NCBI RefSeq assembly: GCF_002127325.2
Contig: NC_035448.2
Coordinates: 127,756,561-127,820,560 of the forward strand
Origin: Helianthus annuus
Taxonomy: Eukaryota; Streptophyta; Magnoliopsida; Asterales; Asteraceae
Direction of reading: 5' to 3'
DNA: 64,000 bases
Part shown: positions 11,053 through 24,600 of the stretch, in pieces
Position numbering within the stretch: position 1 is the stretch's first letter
How the letters are laid out: each line of letters starts with the position of its first letter
Notes under the pieces: model-generated
The model's input: only the letters and a program-made list of their open reading frames with translations
Told to the model about the DNA's origin: nothing
Databases searched by the model: none
Program-made: the position numbers and the translations under genes

Positions 11053-11126
11053 TAGGGGTGTTCATCTGGTTTGGTTTCTTGGGTTTTCTAGGCTAGATAT
11101 TTTATCTGATGACTATATCCTATTAG
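11053..11126. other. Possible outer hAT remnant
   Basis: taggggtgttcatctggtttgg resembles a hAT terminus. The sequence resumes after the next element (11831 on), with no clear partner terminus found. Confidence 0.3.
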
Positions 11127-11822
11127 TAGTGGTGCACAAAAAGCCTGAACCCGGACCCGGAAAAAAAACCAGGAACCGGGTATTATAAAACCCGAGTTTT
11201 TTTATACCCGAACCCGAACCCGACCCTACCCATAGGGTAGGGACCGGGTATTCATATCTGATCTAAAACCCGAACCCGGAACCGGGTTTTTTTATACCTG
11301 GTTTATACCCGGTTTTTCGTAGTACCCGGTTTTATAAATACCCGGAAGCGGTTTTTATAAATACACGAAACCGGGTTTTTATAAATACCCGGTTATGAGT
11401 TTTGAATAAGCTAAACCATCCACTAAAACATATAAAGAATCTTTGGGTTTCTAAGAATTATGTATGCACTTTGATGTAATCTTATTTAAAAATGTCATTA
11501 AATTTGAATAAGCTAAACCATCCACTAAAACATATAAAGAAGTATTTAATACCCAGTCGGGTTTTTTGCCAACCCGATGCATACCCGAACTCTACCCGAT
11601 GCATACCCGAACCCGGAAATAGGGTATTATAATACCCGGGTTTTATAAAACCCGACCCGGACCCTACCCGGACCCGGGTATATAGGGTATACATTTTTTG
11701 TAGAAAACCCGGACCCGACCCGGTTTTAAAAAAAAAACCCGATTTTGTAAAACCCGATCCTATCCCAACCCGGTTCCATACCCAGAACCGGTTTTTAAAA
11801 AAACCCGATTTGTGCACCGCTA
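11127..11822. mobile_element. hAT MITE, 696 bp, with perfect 8 bp TSD
   Basis: Termini are TAGTGGTGCACAAA and, inverted, TTTGTGCACCGCTA (one mismatch). The octamer cctattag flanks both sides (11119-11126 and 11823-11830). The interior is dominated by ACCCGGGT-like runs (acccggacccgg) in both orientations, which generate repetitive open frames such as 11482-11817 minus that are not genes. Around 11400-11540 a short stretch (aataagctaaaccatccac...) occurs twice about 100 bp apart. Confidence 0.87.
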
Positions 11823-11830
11823 CCTATTAG

Positions 11831-12428
11831 ATTCGGGTATACGTTTCTCGGGTTAGTTCGGATCAGATCTTAGGGGGGCGGGTTTCAGGTTTAATAAATG
11901 GGTTGCAAAAAGGTTGTTTTTAAATCTCAGAGGGTTTGGTGGGCTGCATTTGGGCTTCAAAAAAGTTTTGTACGTAGGTTGTATTGGACAGAAATAGAAT
12001 GCATGCACATTTGCAAACTTGGAACATGTAATTGAATTTAATAAGCATGCAGGCCCACTACGTTGTCATTTCCAACCATACTTCCATGTAGGCCATAACA
12101 CAAGCTCAATAAACTAAAATAATTTGTTTTAGTTTCTAAGTTTTCTATCAACACAATAAGTCCAGTAATTTTCTAAGTTTTCAAAAGTTTAATTCCCTAA
12201 GCAAAACCAACAAACTGTTATTCATGATTACAAATCAGACGTTGTTTGAGGAAGAGTAAGTGGATGTAAGACATGAATAATAATACGAGCATAAAACAGT
12301 ATTTATGTAGTAAACGATCGAACCTTAGCAAAGGTGTAACTGACTTGGAATTTAATCGGAAGCTTGATATCGGTTTGCAAATTTTTTGCTTGTTGTTGGA
12401 TGTATTCGAAACAACTAGACTGCCGACG
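11831..12428. other. Intergenic DNA, nothing recognised
   Basis: AT-rich sequence with no convincing frame, TIR or RNA gene. Confidence 0.4.
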
Positions 12429-12737
12429 TGATAGAATCGAATTAGAAACTGATACAGAAGAAGATACGATCAATCAAGCTGAGTTTCATTAATAGTAATC
12501 AACTACTTATACAATAGCTAACAGCCCCCTAACTAACTCTTAACAACTAACTACCCATTATTACAACATTGACCCTCTTATTACAATAATTACACAATGG
12601 CCCTCTGAACTATCTTTCAACTATTGTAATAACAACCCCTATACTTTTGTTATCTAACAATACACCCCCTAACAATTTCAACTATTGTTGTAATAGCCCC
12701 TATACTTTTGTTATCTTACAATACATTCCCCCTAACA
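12429..12737 (-). repeat. 3' LTR of a chromovirus relic (309 bp)
   Basis: The minus strand starts TGTTAGGGGGAATG at 12737, where the integrase C-terminus ends, and finishes ...TCGATTCTATCA at 12429. It has a tandem duplication near 12620-12740 (ttgttagggggtgtattg units). The other LTR is absent. Confidence 0.55.
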
Positions 12738-13036
12738 AAAATCTTGTCTCAAGAATTGAAATAAGGAAATCTTGTCTGAAACTCTTCCAAGTCTTCCCAC
12801 GTAGCTTTGGTAATCGGTAATCTTCCCAATGAACTAGCACACTGGTAGCCATCCGATTATTCTTCTTAACCAGTTTCCTTTCCATAATAACACGCGATTG
12901 TAGTAAAAATCAGAGCTCAGTAGGAAGGGGAACCACCTGTGAATGATCACCATAAGCTGGTTTCAGCAGGGAGACAAGAAATGTAGGATGCAATTTCGAA
13001 GTAGATGGCAAGTCCAACTTATATGCCACGTACCCA
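12701..13036 (-). pseudogene. Integrase C-terminus with chromodomain-like tail, gypsy relic
   Basis: The minus frame from about 13036 reads [20 protein letters not shown], then [18 protein letters not shown]. This matches the conserved integrase C-terminal segment of chromoviruses, where LP-S-x-HPVFHVS-LK is usual. After a TGA and a frame change it continues as MERKLVKKNNRMATSVLVHWEDY...TWKSF, the chromodomain-like VLVxW...TWE motif. Stops and shifts make it dead. No other part of the element is visible to its right. Confidence 0.6.
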
Positions 13037-13698
13037 TGTTATATTAGCTTCCATCTCTATTATATTGTAGTGTTGATGTACGAACACTAAGATCTTATTC
13101 TCGCCAACATTTCAATGACCAATGTCGACCTGTGCCCATCTTCACTTAGTCGTCATCAATAATGTTGACCGCTAAAGACAACCACTTTACAACCAAACTA
13201 AAATGAGAGAAAAACAATCAATGTTAATACATAATGTTGACCGCTAAAGACAACCACTACACGGCGAAATTATACATATGAATTGAAATCGGTCATAAAC
13301 AGTGATCTGATATTTCAATATTTTAAAGTGTTTATTTATTTTTATATCTATTTTCAAGCATTTATTTATTTTTATTATATATTTTATTCATCATTCAATT
13401 TAATAATTTCTAATAACTTGATTCGTTAATTTTTAAAAAAAATTTAAATCTGCAACTATATTTTTTTCCAACATTGCAACTCTATTCTTTTTCCAAATTG
13501 CGATGTGAGTTTTATTGAAATGAATACCATGCCACTGTTGTATCAAATTAAACCAAAATCGTTGATGAATTGTAGTTTGTTATTTTGATATAGTTATTTA
13601 CGTTTTAGAATATTTTATTCATAATTAATTATTTTGATTTTTTTAATAACTTGCGTTTTGTGTATATTTTTTTCAACGTCACAATAAAAAATTTATTG
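13037..13698. other. Intergenic DNA with a short direct repeat
   Basis: aatgttgaccgctaaagaca occurs near 13160 and again near 13232. Otherwise AT-rich with no gene. Confidence 0.4.
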
Positions 13699-14052
13699 AT
13701 AACTGTAACACCCTTACTATTAATTAACGGTTTTCGTAAAGTTTACGAAACATGTAATTATAATTACATATACGTTGAAAAATACGGGTAAATTAAAGCT
13801 TTTACAATTTAAAAATAATATAACATAATGTAATTGAGTTCGTCGTTTAAAAGTAACGACGAAACGATGTGCGGAAGCTTGTATCTTGATCGTGTTCGGT
13901 TCTTCATTAAGGTTAATCTTCATCCGGGTGCTCTTGACATTTACCTATGATCAAAACTAACTTATTAGTTAATTTTGATAACTCAAATATAAGATTTGAC
14001 AAGTTTTATGCATCAAACAACAATTAAAAATATAATTTGCAGATTCGGTGTC

Positions 14053-14150
14053 TATTGCGGGCCGCGAGAGACTGAACAAAGATTGTCGCGGGCCGCAACT
14101 CGCATCGCGTGTCGCGCCCCCACATCTGGATCCTGTCACGTGTCGCGTGG
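14053..14150. repeat. GC-rich dyad cluster in the 3.1 kb solo LTR
   Basis: GCGGGCCGC-like units recur at about 14056, 14089 and 14100-14120 (cgcatcgcgtgtcgcg), then gtcacgtgtcgcgtgg near 14137. This recalls the CGCGGCCCGCG units of the unrelated LTR at 45420-45680. Confidence 0.55.
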
Positions 14151-16472
14151 GGAACAGTTTTTCAACAGGTTTGTTTTAAAAACCTGCAATTTCGCCCAGC
14201 TCTAGTTTTTAATCAAATTCCAACTTCAAATTGTCATAACTTTTTATCTACAAGTCCGTTTCAGATGATTCTTTTTCCTACGCTGCCGTAATTTGATTCT
14301 CCATCATATGGAGTTAAATTCATCATTCAAACTAATAAAATTCTAAACTTTTATGCATTCGGCTTATTATTCAAAATCAACATTTTGACCCGTTTGTATT
14401 TAAAACCACCAACTTGTTTCTTAAACAACCAAAATACATACATCAATGTATTTAATTCAAGATCTCTAGCTTGGGTTCATACTTTCTTATGAAATACGCG
14501 ACTAGTACACAAGCTATGTGCATAAATCCATTTTGACCCATTTAGGGGATTTTAATCAATTTAGTCTAAAACTCGCTCTTTTCACTTTGCACATTTTATT
14601 CCCATACTAAACAACTAATTTTTATTCCACCACAACAATTTTTGTGGTGGATTTAACATAAGGAGTCCATAATCTTAATTTCTACCCTTCGGTTAGCTAT
14701 TTTACGCATAAGACCCGTTTTTAGACATTCTACCCACGAATGACATTACCTATAATTTTTACACGTATCTGAGGACTTCATAATCATAATACAAGTTTCT
14801 AAACAACTTCTAAGGGTCGTTTGCCCGATTTACCCATCAAGGGCCTTTTTGTCAATTTTATGTCCTTCATTTTTCGGCGAAGGACCATCACTATCTATTT
14901 GACCAAAATTGTATTTTTAACTATAAATTCATTTAGGCGTACCTGGCTCGGGTCAACATATAGACCCGATTTATACCTTGCTTATATTTTCCGCTACCTT
15001 ATAGCGACGCACTTATCTACCTCCGGTTCACTCCTGTGAACATACGAGTTGACAACCAACGTTAGTCAATATTGTCAAATGGTGTTATCACCACCATTTG
15101 ACCTGTTTGGCCGATATGACCAAACATTCGCATTTATAACAAAGCATGGTTTTTAACTATCCATTCACACGTCCGACCCATTCCGGAATTTACTACAAAT
15201 ATTCCTTTTTCTTACATTTTTAACCCATTTCGGCATACGCCGTGGGTATCCAATTAATCTCAACTTACATTTAGTCATCATGTGACTAAATTACCCTTTT
15301 ATCCCCCTTTCCCATTAATAGTTACGCTATTAGTTAATTTTAAGAAAATTATAAATTCTTAGTCAATTCAAGACTAAACTACCATTTTGCCTCTTTTTAC
15401 CATTAACATTGGTTTTGATCGTTTTTATTCGTTCCGACTCATTTCGGTTCATGTCGGAACCCATTTTTTCAAACATAATCCATTGTTGTATATATCGCCT
15501 ATAAAACAACTACGTATACTACAAATGGGTGTAAGCTTTACTTACCTTGCATCCGATTTTGCTCTTTTTCCGCCCATTCGATCTGTTTGACCCGCTTCTT
15601 TCCCTAGCCTCCACCTAGCTTGTCGAGCGTCAAACTATTATCATAATCCGCAAGACGATTAGATTAGTCATCATTACTTATGACTATTTCATTTTATGGA
15701 TTTCATGCCAAAACTACTATTCGACTTCATCATTGGTTAGTTTGACTTTTAGAAGTCAACTACCTTTAATCATACGATAGGCACAATTAAGTCAAATCAA
15801 CATTATGATTAGAATCCGTTTTAACCCATATTTCACGTAATTAGTCAAATTAGCCAATTACGCATTTCTTTCATAATTTTATCATATCAATATTCATTCG
15901 GGCATTTTAACAAACATCTTGTAGGCGAGATTTTATACGCATATTTTATCTAATTTTGGTCATCGTTTTAACCAAGTTTTAATATCAAAATCATGCGTCT
16001 ATGTCTAGTGTACATGAACTACACCTAGAACTAGCATCATGTAACACCTCGTAAAATCATACCCAATAAAATAAAGACACGTGTCATGTAAGGCAAACGT
16101 GTTATAAACCCGGATCAAGTTAAAAGATGTATGGTAGGATTTAAAAGTGTCGACATGTTAATTAATACCTCTGAGCGACCTATTTATAAATCCCAAACCT
16201 TAATATATTTAATAAACATCTGAAACCTGGTTATACTTAATGGTAAGTAATTTAAATCTCAAAGAAATGGATTCTATGAGTGTTTACGACAATTTTACAT
16301 TCAAGACCTTTTCAAAAGAATCTAAGAACTTGTAAATGCATGGCATCACATGCAAGGGCATGCAAGACCTGAATACATGGCCCCACTGCTGGAAAGAGGC
16401 ATAAGAATCGGAGACATAAAAGTTGCATGGTCAAAGCCTAAGAGTTCACAAAATTTTGTCATCTGATGAGGG

Positions 16473-16693
16473 CTTACGGACCGCAAGGAGGCCATCTTAC
16501 GGTCCGTAAGGTGGCGGAGTTGGGCGAAAATAATTAAAAAGCGGATACGGACCGCAAAGCCAAGGGCTTACGGTCCGCAAGGTTTGTAACTGGGCATCTC
16601 GGATCAAGGTCGATTATGGACCGTATAGTTTTTAACTTACGGTCCGTAAGAGGTGCTTACGGATCGCAAGGACCTTTGCTTACGGTCCGTAAG
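16473..16693 (+). repeat. Array of CTTACGG-N-CCGTAAG palindromes in U3 (5' LTR)
   Basis: Units are found at 16473-16487 (cttacggaccgcaag), 16496-16510 (cttacggtccgtaag, perfect 7 bp arms), 16636-16650 (perfect), 16656-16670 and 16679-16693 (perfect), with two weaker ones near 16545 and 16570. All lie 180-400 bp upstream of the TATA box. Confidence 0.9.
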
Positions 16694-16869
16694 GCTGTCA
16701 CTGGCAGCAGAAAATGGCAGCTGCCTGTTATAACCGGTTGCACCGCCTTAAAGAGCTGGTTTTCGAAATACTGGAGCATGGCCAATAGTTTTGCATGCAT
16801 AGGGACACATGGGTTGATCAGGGAACTCTCATAGGCTTGGGTGTGATGATCTTGTGCAATTTGGGTTGC

Positions 16870-16878
16870 TATATAAAG
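16870..16878 (+). promoter_or_regulatory. TATA box of the Tekay-like 5' LTR
   Basis: gctatataaagagctc; the same sequence is kept in the 3' LTR at 27109-27117. Confidence 0.7.
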
Positions 16879-19569
16879 AGCTCAAGTTGCAACATTTCCA
16901 TTTGCTCATTTCAATTGCACTTCAAGGACTTCTCTAGAGCTCTCTTGTCATCAAACAAGTTTTCTTAAGTTCCACAATCGTGCTTAGGACTTCAGTAAGC
17001 TTCCTTAACCTCTCTTAATTCAGTTTTATTAGTTTAATGGCCTAAAGTCAAACCCGTCGTAATTGAGGTTTGACTTAGGAATTAATCACTAATGGTCCAG
17101 TCAATTCTCGAATTAAAAGTAGCTTTGACTTGGTAATTATGTGGGTAATAAACCGTTAAAGGGGCACCCTCTGATTCCCACTCTAACTAGGTCAATTGTC
17201 GGGTCAAACTTGATTATAAAAAGTCAACAGAAAGCTAATTTTCAAATAAACTCATAATTAACAATGTAGAAGCCATGCAACCTGTTTTATCACTCATATA
17301 ACTTGGTAATTAATGTAAGAACATGTCTAAACATGTTCAACCCGAAAATTTTCTGTTCAAGCTCGGTTCGGAACCGAAAGTCGCAAAAGTAGACTTTTTC
17401 TTTGACTTTCAGTTCTGACCCAATGTAGCATATTTTAGAAATGCCTTAGAGCTCTTTTAGGACTAGTTTATAGGTTAGTGTAACCCTCTGAGGTTATACA
17501 ACTTGGTTCCTTAGTTATCCGATTCGTATGCATGTTTCCGTTATATGCCTAAATGTTGACTATTATGCCCTTTTGACCTTAAAACAAGATTTTTGAAAAT
17601 GTGAAAGAATAGAAACCTTTATTACTGAATTATAAACTTGTCCTAAAATTTGACATCAGTTTGAGGTCTAGATTAGGAGTTATGCTCAATAGCGTAAATG
17701 GAAAGCATTTTATTAATTAAACGGCATAATTAGCATATAGCCTAGTTAAACCCAAATTTTGGTACCAAACTATTTACCCACTGATAAAAAATAATATATT
17801 GGGATTTTTAAAGATTTTTATTTATTTTTAGGCTGAGCATAACATAGGGTTCTAGCTTTAATTCGGTAATTGTCGGTTATACCCTTTTGGCCTATAAAAT
17901 GAGTTTTACATAACATTTTTATACCAAACCTTTTGCTACTAATCTTATATGATAAATAAAATATTTTAAGCCTTCTGGAATGATAAAAATACCAGCTTTT
18001 CTTATAAAACCCGGAAATCGCTTAAAACCACCTTTTTACGCGTTTTAAACGCATAATATGTATTAAAACTATTTTAAGTATATAACACTTAATACCTACT
18101 GATATTTTAGTAAATTTTTATACTCTAACAGTAAGCAAAAGTTTTAAACTCAGATTTCCAGATTTGACCTTTAAACCTTATGTGAAATTACCAAAATGCC
18201 CCTTCGGTGCATAGTTTGATTATAAACAATAAATTTCACATATATGTAATACCCTACTGATATAACTTATTAAATAAAGTATTTTTACTGATTATATCAG
18301 ACCTGAAACTCAGATTTATATTTAATCTCTTTTATAACCTTTTAAATGACCAAAATACCCCCTACGGGGCTAAATTTGAGTTTAAATTCGTTTTTGGCAT
18401 AATGGAAGATATCTTACTGATGTCACAACATATTTAAGGCATATTAACTTAGGAAACCTGTATATGATTCTTATGGTTGCCCGTTATGCATTTTTCGCAT
18501 TCAGTTCGGTTTATGTAGCTAGTTTGCATAAATTGACCGAAACGAGTCAAACCTTATCATTTTTGTCTCAAAATCCAGAATGTGTTTAGTTCATCCATAT
18601 TATACAAGTTTTCAAACTTGTCGGGTCTAAATCACATTCTATTCCGGTCTTCGCTTAATCGTGCGTTTGAACCGTATAGCTTCCTTTAAAACTAACCGGT
18701 CTAAGTTAGGCTTAATTAAGACCCGTTAGGAATCTAATAGGTTATTAAAAACCTTCATTCCAGATTAGGAGCCCAGTAAAAGCTACTTGCACTCGCTGAT
18801 TGTGATATATATACTTGCTCGGGTAAATACTTTTAACTTATTTTCCCTTATACGGGCTTGGGGTACGGTATATAAAATACCGCTTGGTCGGGCATTGAAT
18901 TTTTAATCGTATGAAGGTTAATTTATTGAAATGACCCATTTAAATTGTTTTGTTTGCTTAAAGCCTTTGGGGGGTTAATGACCATGTCTCGGATATCCTT
19001 GGCATCATTCATTGAAATGGCCACGACCTTAGCACGGGGTGTAGGCATACACCTGCCAGTGCATATATAAATAAAAAGGTATAACCGTCGGTTCGAGAAT
19101 AACTCGCCACGGGATTATCTCATGTGGTGTGTCTATTAATCTTTAACCCGGTATTCAGCCCGGGCTACTGAACATATAACGAACATGTAATTCTTTTACA
19201 AGTTTATATATAAATAATTATCCCAAGTTAATTGTATTTACCAGTGTAAACTGATGTATTTTCCAAAAAGGCTAAGTGCAGGTACTATCGGAATAGGCTG
19301 GCCTCTCCTAGCATCAATAAAAGAGTCTTGCAAGCTTAGATGCCTTTGAATTTGTTGAACAATGTATCTTTTAAATTTTGATCTGCCTGTGGATCTTTTT
19401 CAACCATTTGTAATACTTGATATTACTCTTCATTTGGTTTGAAATATATCTATCTTTTGCTTCCGCTTGCATTTAAATTGTGTTGTTTAACTATGACGAT
19501 ATCAATTACGTCACGATACTCCCCACCGGGCCCACCAGTAAAACGTGGAAATATCAGGGTGTGACAGGT

Positions 19570-19582
19570 TGGTATCAGAGCC
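19570..19582 (+). other. Primer-binding site, tRNA-iMet type
   Basis: tggtatcagagcc begins three bases after the LTR end. It is complementary to the 3' end of plant initiator tRNA-Met. Confidence 0.85.
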
Positions 19583-19755
19583 AACATTGAGTGAATTAAA
19601 CACTAGCCTTTCGTGTTTAATCTCAATGACACAGTTTGCACATTCCTTGATTTACGAGTCTAGACAAAGAACTTAGGACAAATCCTAATTTGTTTTATTT
19701 TTATTCTTTATATGTTTTCTTTGTTGTTATCTTTGTTTATATTGACAGGATCAAC

Positions 19756-20985
19756 ATGCCTCCAAGATTCAGGAGAGGAAGAGGAAAGACACCAATCACA
19801 GGCCACGACCATGAGGCCGGGCCATCACACAGACGAACCCCATCAGTCACCATGAGCACGAGTCCCCAGGAAGACTGGAGGACGTATCTGGAGCCAGCGA
19901 AGCGATCCGTCTCGCTAAGTTCGTCACCCTCGTATCACCACTCCTTTGGGCCACACTCAGAAAATGAGCCCCACGACTCTTAGCCTTCCTTCATCCCTCT
20001 CCAACGCTCAAACTCACACCACTCCTTCAATGACCCAACACCCTACTTCCAGAGCCGGTTTAACCCGGCCAATCAGGTACAAGAACCAGTGGGTTTTAAC
20101 CCATTGGGACCGGAAGACCATTTTTCTAGAGGTCAAGATATGGATCTGGATGAAGACACCAATCCCGCTGAGCCACCGTCCGGAACCCCTACGCACCCCA
20201 TCGAAATTTCTGATGGGTCATCATTTCATGGATCACCTTATCGTGGTCCAGATAGCTACGAGGCGAAGTTTGCCCAGTATGACTGGGTGTTTACTCCTTC
20301 TTACCACTCATCTCCGCATCAGCGGCAGCAGCACCAACAGCAGGATCCTTCCGAGGATTCGCATTTTGTGGCAGTCACTCCGCCACCACCACCACCAGTT
20401 CAACAGCCGCCTCCGGAGCCACCGAGGCGGAGAAGATCAAAGGCACGGATGTCCATGCGAGGGGGAGTCCGTATCAGCACCCCTCAACCCTCGAGTGGCA
20501 GCCACTACCCGCCACTTTATGAAGACCCACAGATGGGAGGGCCTTCAAACCCCGTCTCTGAGGTGAATTCTGCACCTATCGCGCCGCCACCAATGGGTTA
20601 TGATAACCCAATTCCTGCATACGCCGGTTCAGCGGCGTACAACCCATTTGAGCAGCCGGCCTATACCAACTATAACTATGCTAATGTTGACCCATACCAG
20701 GAGGCATGGAACTACAATGCTCTTCATCCTGAAGGGCCCTATGGAGGTCCTTGGACCACTGGATACCCGACATATGGGTATCAGTACCTGCCACCTGCTC
20801 AACCTCTGCAGCCGCAGCAGCCGCAGCCGCCGCAGCCGCCGTAGATCCAGCCGCCTCAACAGCAGGAAATTCTTCACAGGTTGAGTCAGGTGGAGCAGGA
20901 GGTACGTGAAGAGCGTAGAAGCCACCAGGGATTTTTGAAAGGTTTAGCAAGTTTGATCAAGGGGAAGAGCATGAGGGATTTTTGA
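19756..20985 (+). pseudogene. Pre-gag ORF, 409 codons, two nonsense codons
   Basis: A reading frame lies between the primer-binding site and gag. It starts MPPRFRRGRGKTPITGHD and keeps one frame through TAG at 19981-19983 and TAG at 20842-20844 to TGA at 20983-20985. The N-terminus is basic; the middle is rich in P, S, Y and Q (PPPPPPVQQPP, YGYQYLPPAQPLQPQQPQPP). The last 45 residues form a charged helix (EILHRLSQVEQEVREERRSH) ending LASLIKGKSMRDF. The second stop probably replaces a CAG Gln codon in the PQ-rich run. It has no gag, protease or zinc-finger motif. The function is unknown to me; a particle-associated or RNA-binding accessory protein is only a guess. Confidence 0.6.
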
Positions 20986-21690
20986 ATTCCTTATTTATTT
21001 ATTTCTATTGTAACTTCCTTGTTTTAAATCAAGTCCCTGTGTGGACATCTTTTTCTGTATTCAGTCCCTGCAAGGACTTGTATTATAAAAATAAAATGCC
21101 ATTCCTTTTAAAAATAAATCTGCCATTATATATTAAATAAATCTTAAAGGCAAAACCTAGTTCATGTGTCATATTAAGACAGGGCCATGATGGTAGTTCC
21201 TTATTAAGATGCAGATTCTCGTTAACATCTAAAAACATGTTAACACTCCTGGCAAAATGTGATTCGATAAAATCACATAAGTCATCCTTATGTTGGACCA
21301 TTCCAATTCCTTTTATTATTATATTAAACATCCAATAGGGATGTAATGCCTACGGGCTATATTCATTGTCATATAAGACGAAAGACAGTTGTGGTGTTCG
21401 ACCCCCTGTCAAGAAGAGGTAATGAACTATGATCCAAACCTCAATACCTTGATCCTATAAGATCATGATTCAAAATTTAAAACAGTCCATGTGACTTGGC
21501 TTTTGTGCCATTAATATATTTTAATTATAACTAAGGATTATTATAATGAAAAATCCTGAATATATATATGCTTAACAAATTAATCAAAATGGTTTCTTAA
21601 TACCATGGTTAATAATTCATCTAGAATGATAGAACTGTTATAGACCTCTGAATAAATTAAAATCATTATTCTATATAGCAGTCAAGCTAC
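20986..21690 (+). other. Non-coding spacer between pre-gag ORF and gag
   Basis: About 700 bp of AT-rich DNA with no conserved frame. It includes a nearly repeated pair, agtccctgtgtggacatc and agtccctgcaaggacttg (21029-21080). Confidence 0.5.
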
Positions 21691-24600
21691 ATGCCTGGGT
21701 CAGACGAAGTCAACAGTCGCCCCAGAGAGAATCATGACGCTTCCAAATTCAATGTAGCAGGAGCGGAATTACAAGCATTGATAGATAATGCTGTTACACG
21801 AGCCTTGGACAAGCAGTTCAATGAATCTAGTGGTACTCATGTCAGGACTCAGTCTGTACCACACTCTAAACCACCCTCAAGAACTCATACCGCTCACAAG
21901 AGTGATTCTCATCACTCGTCAAACCAGAGGAGTGTTCCATCTAAGAGAGTTGTGCTAAATCAAGAACCTCGTGATAAGGGTTGCTCTTATAAATATTTCA
22001 TGTCATGCAAACCCAGGGATTTCACTAGGGAAAAAGGAGCTATTGACTGCATGACATGGTTAGACGAGATGGATACCGTGGTTGATATCAGTGGTTGCGC
22101 TGATAAGGATGTTGTGAGGTTTGTATCCCAGTTGTTCAAAGGTGAGGCACTAGCTTGGTGGAGGTCTTTGATCCAAGCTACTGGGAAAATCCCATTGTAC
22201 AATCTGACATGGGATCAGTTTGTTGCTCTCATTAAGGAAAACCACTGCCCTCAGCATGAGGTTGAAAAGATTGAGGCTGATTTCTTGTCATTGGTTATGA
22301 AAAACCTGGATTGTCAAGCATACCTTATGAGCTTCAACACTATGTCAAGATTGGTTCCTTATCTTGTGACACCGGAACCCAAGCGGATAGCTCGTTTCAT
22401 TGGGGGTTTAGCCCCAGAGATCAAGGCAAGTGTGAAGGCCTCTCGACCAGCTACTTTTAGATCTGCAGCTGATATATCATTGTCTCTTACTCTGGACGCG
22501 GTCAGGCAGAGATCGCTTAGAAACACTGATGCTGAGAAGAGGAAGCGTGAGGCTGATAACTCACGACGTTCAGATAAGAAACACAAGGGGAATTCCAACC
22601 ACTAAAAGAGTTCTGGATCTAAGAAGGATGGTCAACAGTCGGGTGATAAGCCCAAATGTTAAATCTGTAAGAAGCACCATTTCGGGATGTGCAGATACGA
22701 ATCGAAATCCCAATCATAGCCAAGAGCTTGTGGGATTTGTAAATCTTCTGAGCACAAGACATTAGACTGCAAGAAAATAAAGGATGCAACGTGCTACAAC
22801 TGCAACGAGAAAGGGCACATCAAGTCCAACTGCCCAAAGTTTGCGAAGAAGACTGAGGATGGGAAAAAGACCAATGCTAGGGTCTTTCAGATGAATGCAC
22901 AAGAGGCCATCCAGAACGACAACGTGATAACAGGTACCTTCCTTATAAATGATGTTTATGCAAGGGTGTTATTTAATTCTGGAGCAGATAAGACATTTGT
23001 TGATGATAAGTTTTGTAAGCTGTTAAATCTGCCTGTTAGAACCCTAAGCATAAAGTATGAGGTAGAATTAGCCGATGGTACCATAGAAACCGCATCAACA
23101 GTGTTAGATGGATGTTTCATATCCATTAGGAACCACTCCTTTCCGTTGTCCTTGCTTCCTTTAAAATTAGCTGGTTTTGACATAGTAATAGGCATGGATT
23201 GGTTATCCCATAACCAAGCTCAGATTGTGTGTGACAAGAAGCAAGTGGTGATCAAGACTCCTTATGGTGAGCCACTTACCATACAGGGAGATACTCAATA
23301 TGGATTGCCTAAGCAAGTGTCTATACTTAAGGCATCAAGGTGTATGAAGAAGGGTTGTGTCATCTACATGGCACAAGTGACTATTGATGAGCCGAAGCCC
23401 AATATTGAAGACATCCCCGTCATTTATGAATATCCCGAAGTATTCCCTGAAGAACTACCTGGTTTGCCACCAGATAGGCAAGTAGAATTCAGAATTGACA
23501 TTATTCCTGGAGCAGCACCTGTTGCAAGAGCACCCTACAGGTTAGCACCAACAGAGATGAAAGAATTGAGGACTCAGCTAGATAATTTATTGGCAAAAGG
23601 TTTCATTCGTCCTAGTTCGTCTCCTTGGGTAGCACCAATCCTGTTTGTAAAGAAGAAGGATGGATCGATGCGTCTATGCATCGATTATCGCGAGCTTAAC
23701 AAGGTCGCAATCAAGAATAGATATCCATTATCCAGGATCGACGATCTGTTCGATCAACTGCAAGGGGCAAGTTACTTTTCAAAGATCGATTTGAGGTCAG
23801 GCTACCATCAGTTGAAGGTTAGAAACGAAGATGTCCACAAGACTGCATTTAGGACTCGTTATGGTCACTACGAGTTCCTAGTGATGCCTTTTGGGCTTAC
23901 TAATGCACCAGCAGCGTTCATGGATCTCATGAACCGTGTCTGCAAGCCATACTTGGACAAGTTTGTTATCGTCTTCATTGATGACATTCTGATTTATTTA
24001 AGGAATCAAGCTGACCATGAGAAGCACCTTCGATGTATTCTGGAGCTACTCCAGCAAGAGAAGCTCTACGCCAAGTTTTCAAAGTGTGAATTTTGGCTTC
24101 GTGAAGTCCAGTTCCTTGGACATGTGGTTAGTAAGCGTGGTATCCAAGTGGATCCCGCTAAGACCGAAGCTATCATGAACTGGCAAGAGCCGAAGACGCC
24201 CACAGAGATTCGTAGCTTTTTGGGTTTGGCAGGATACTATAGGCGATTTATTGAAAACTTCTCAATGATTGCAGCACCCCTAACTTCAATAACCCGCAAG
24301 AATGTCAAGTTTGACTGGGGACCTAAGCAACAAGAATCCTTTGACATTCTCAAGCAGAAGTTGAGCAATGCACTTGTGTTGACATTGCCTGAAGGAATCA
24401 AAGAATTTGTGGTTTATTGTGATGCATCGCACACAGGTATGGGATGTGTGCTTATGCAGAAGGGCAAAGTTATTGCCTACGCTTCTCGACAATTAAAAGT
24501 GCAGGAGAAGAATTACACCACCCACGACTTGGAGTTGGGTGTCGTTGTATTTGCACTGAAACTTTGGAGGCATTACTTGTATGGTACCAAGTGTGTGATC

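Larger units (their letters stand above)
16040..19566 (+). repeat. 5' LTR of the Tekay-like element (3527 bp)
   Basis: TGTAACACCTCG...GGGTGTGACA. It contains the palindrome array at 16473-16693 and a TATA box at 16870-16878. It lacks a 66 bp segment present in the 3' LTR (29455-29520), which accounts for most of the length difference. Confidence 0.93.

Noticed and set aside
11482..11817. 111-codon frame rich in GSGF/RVGSG
   Set aside because: A translation of ACCCGG repeats inside a hAT MITE.
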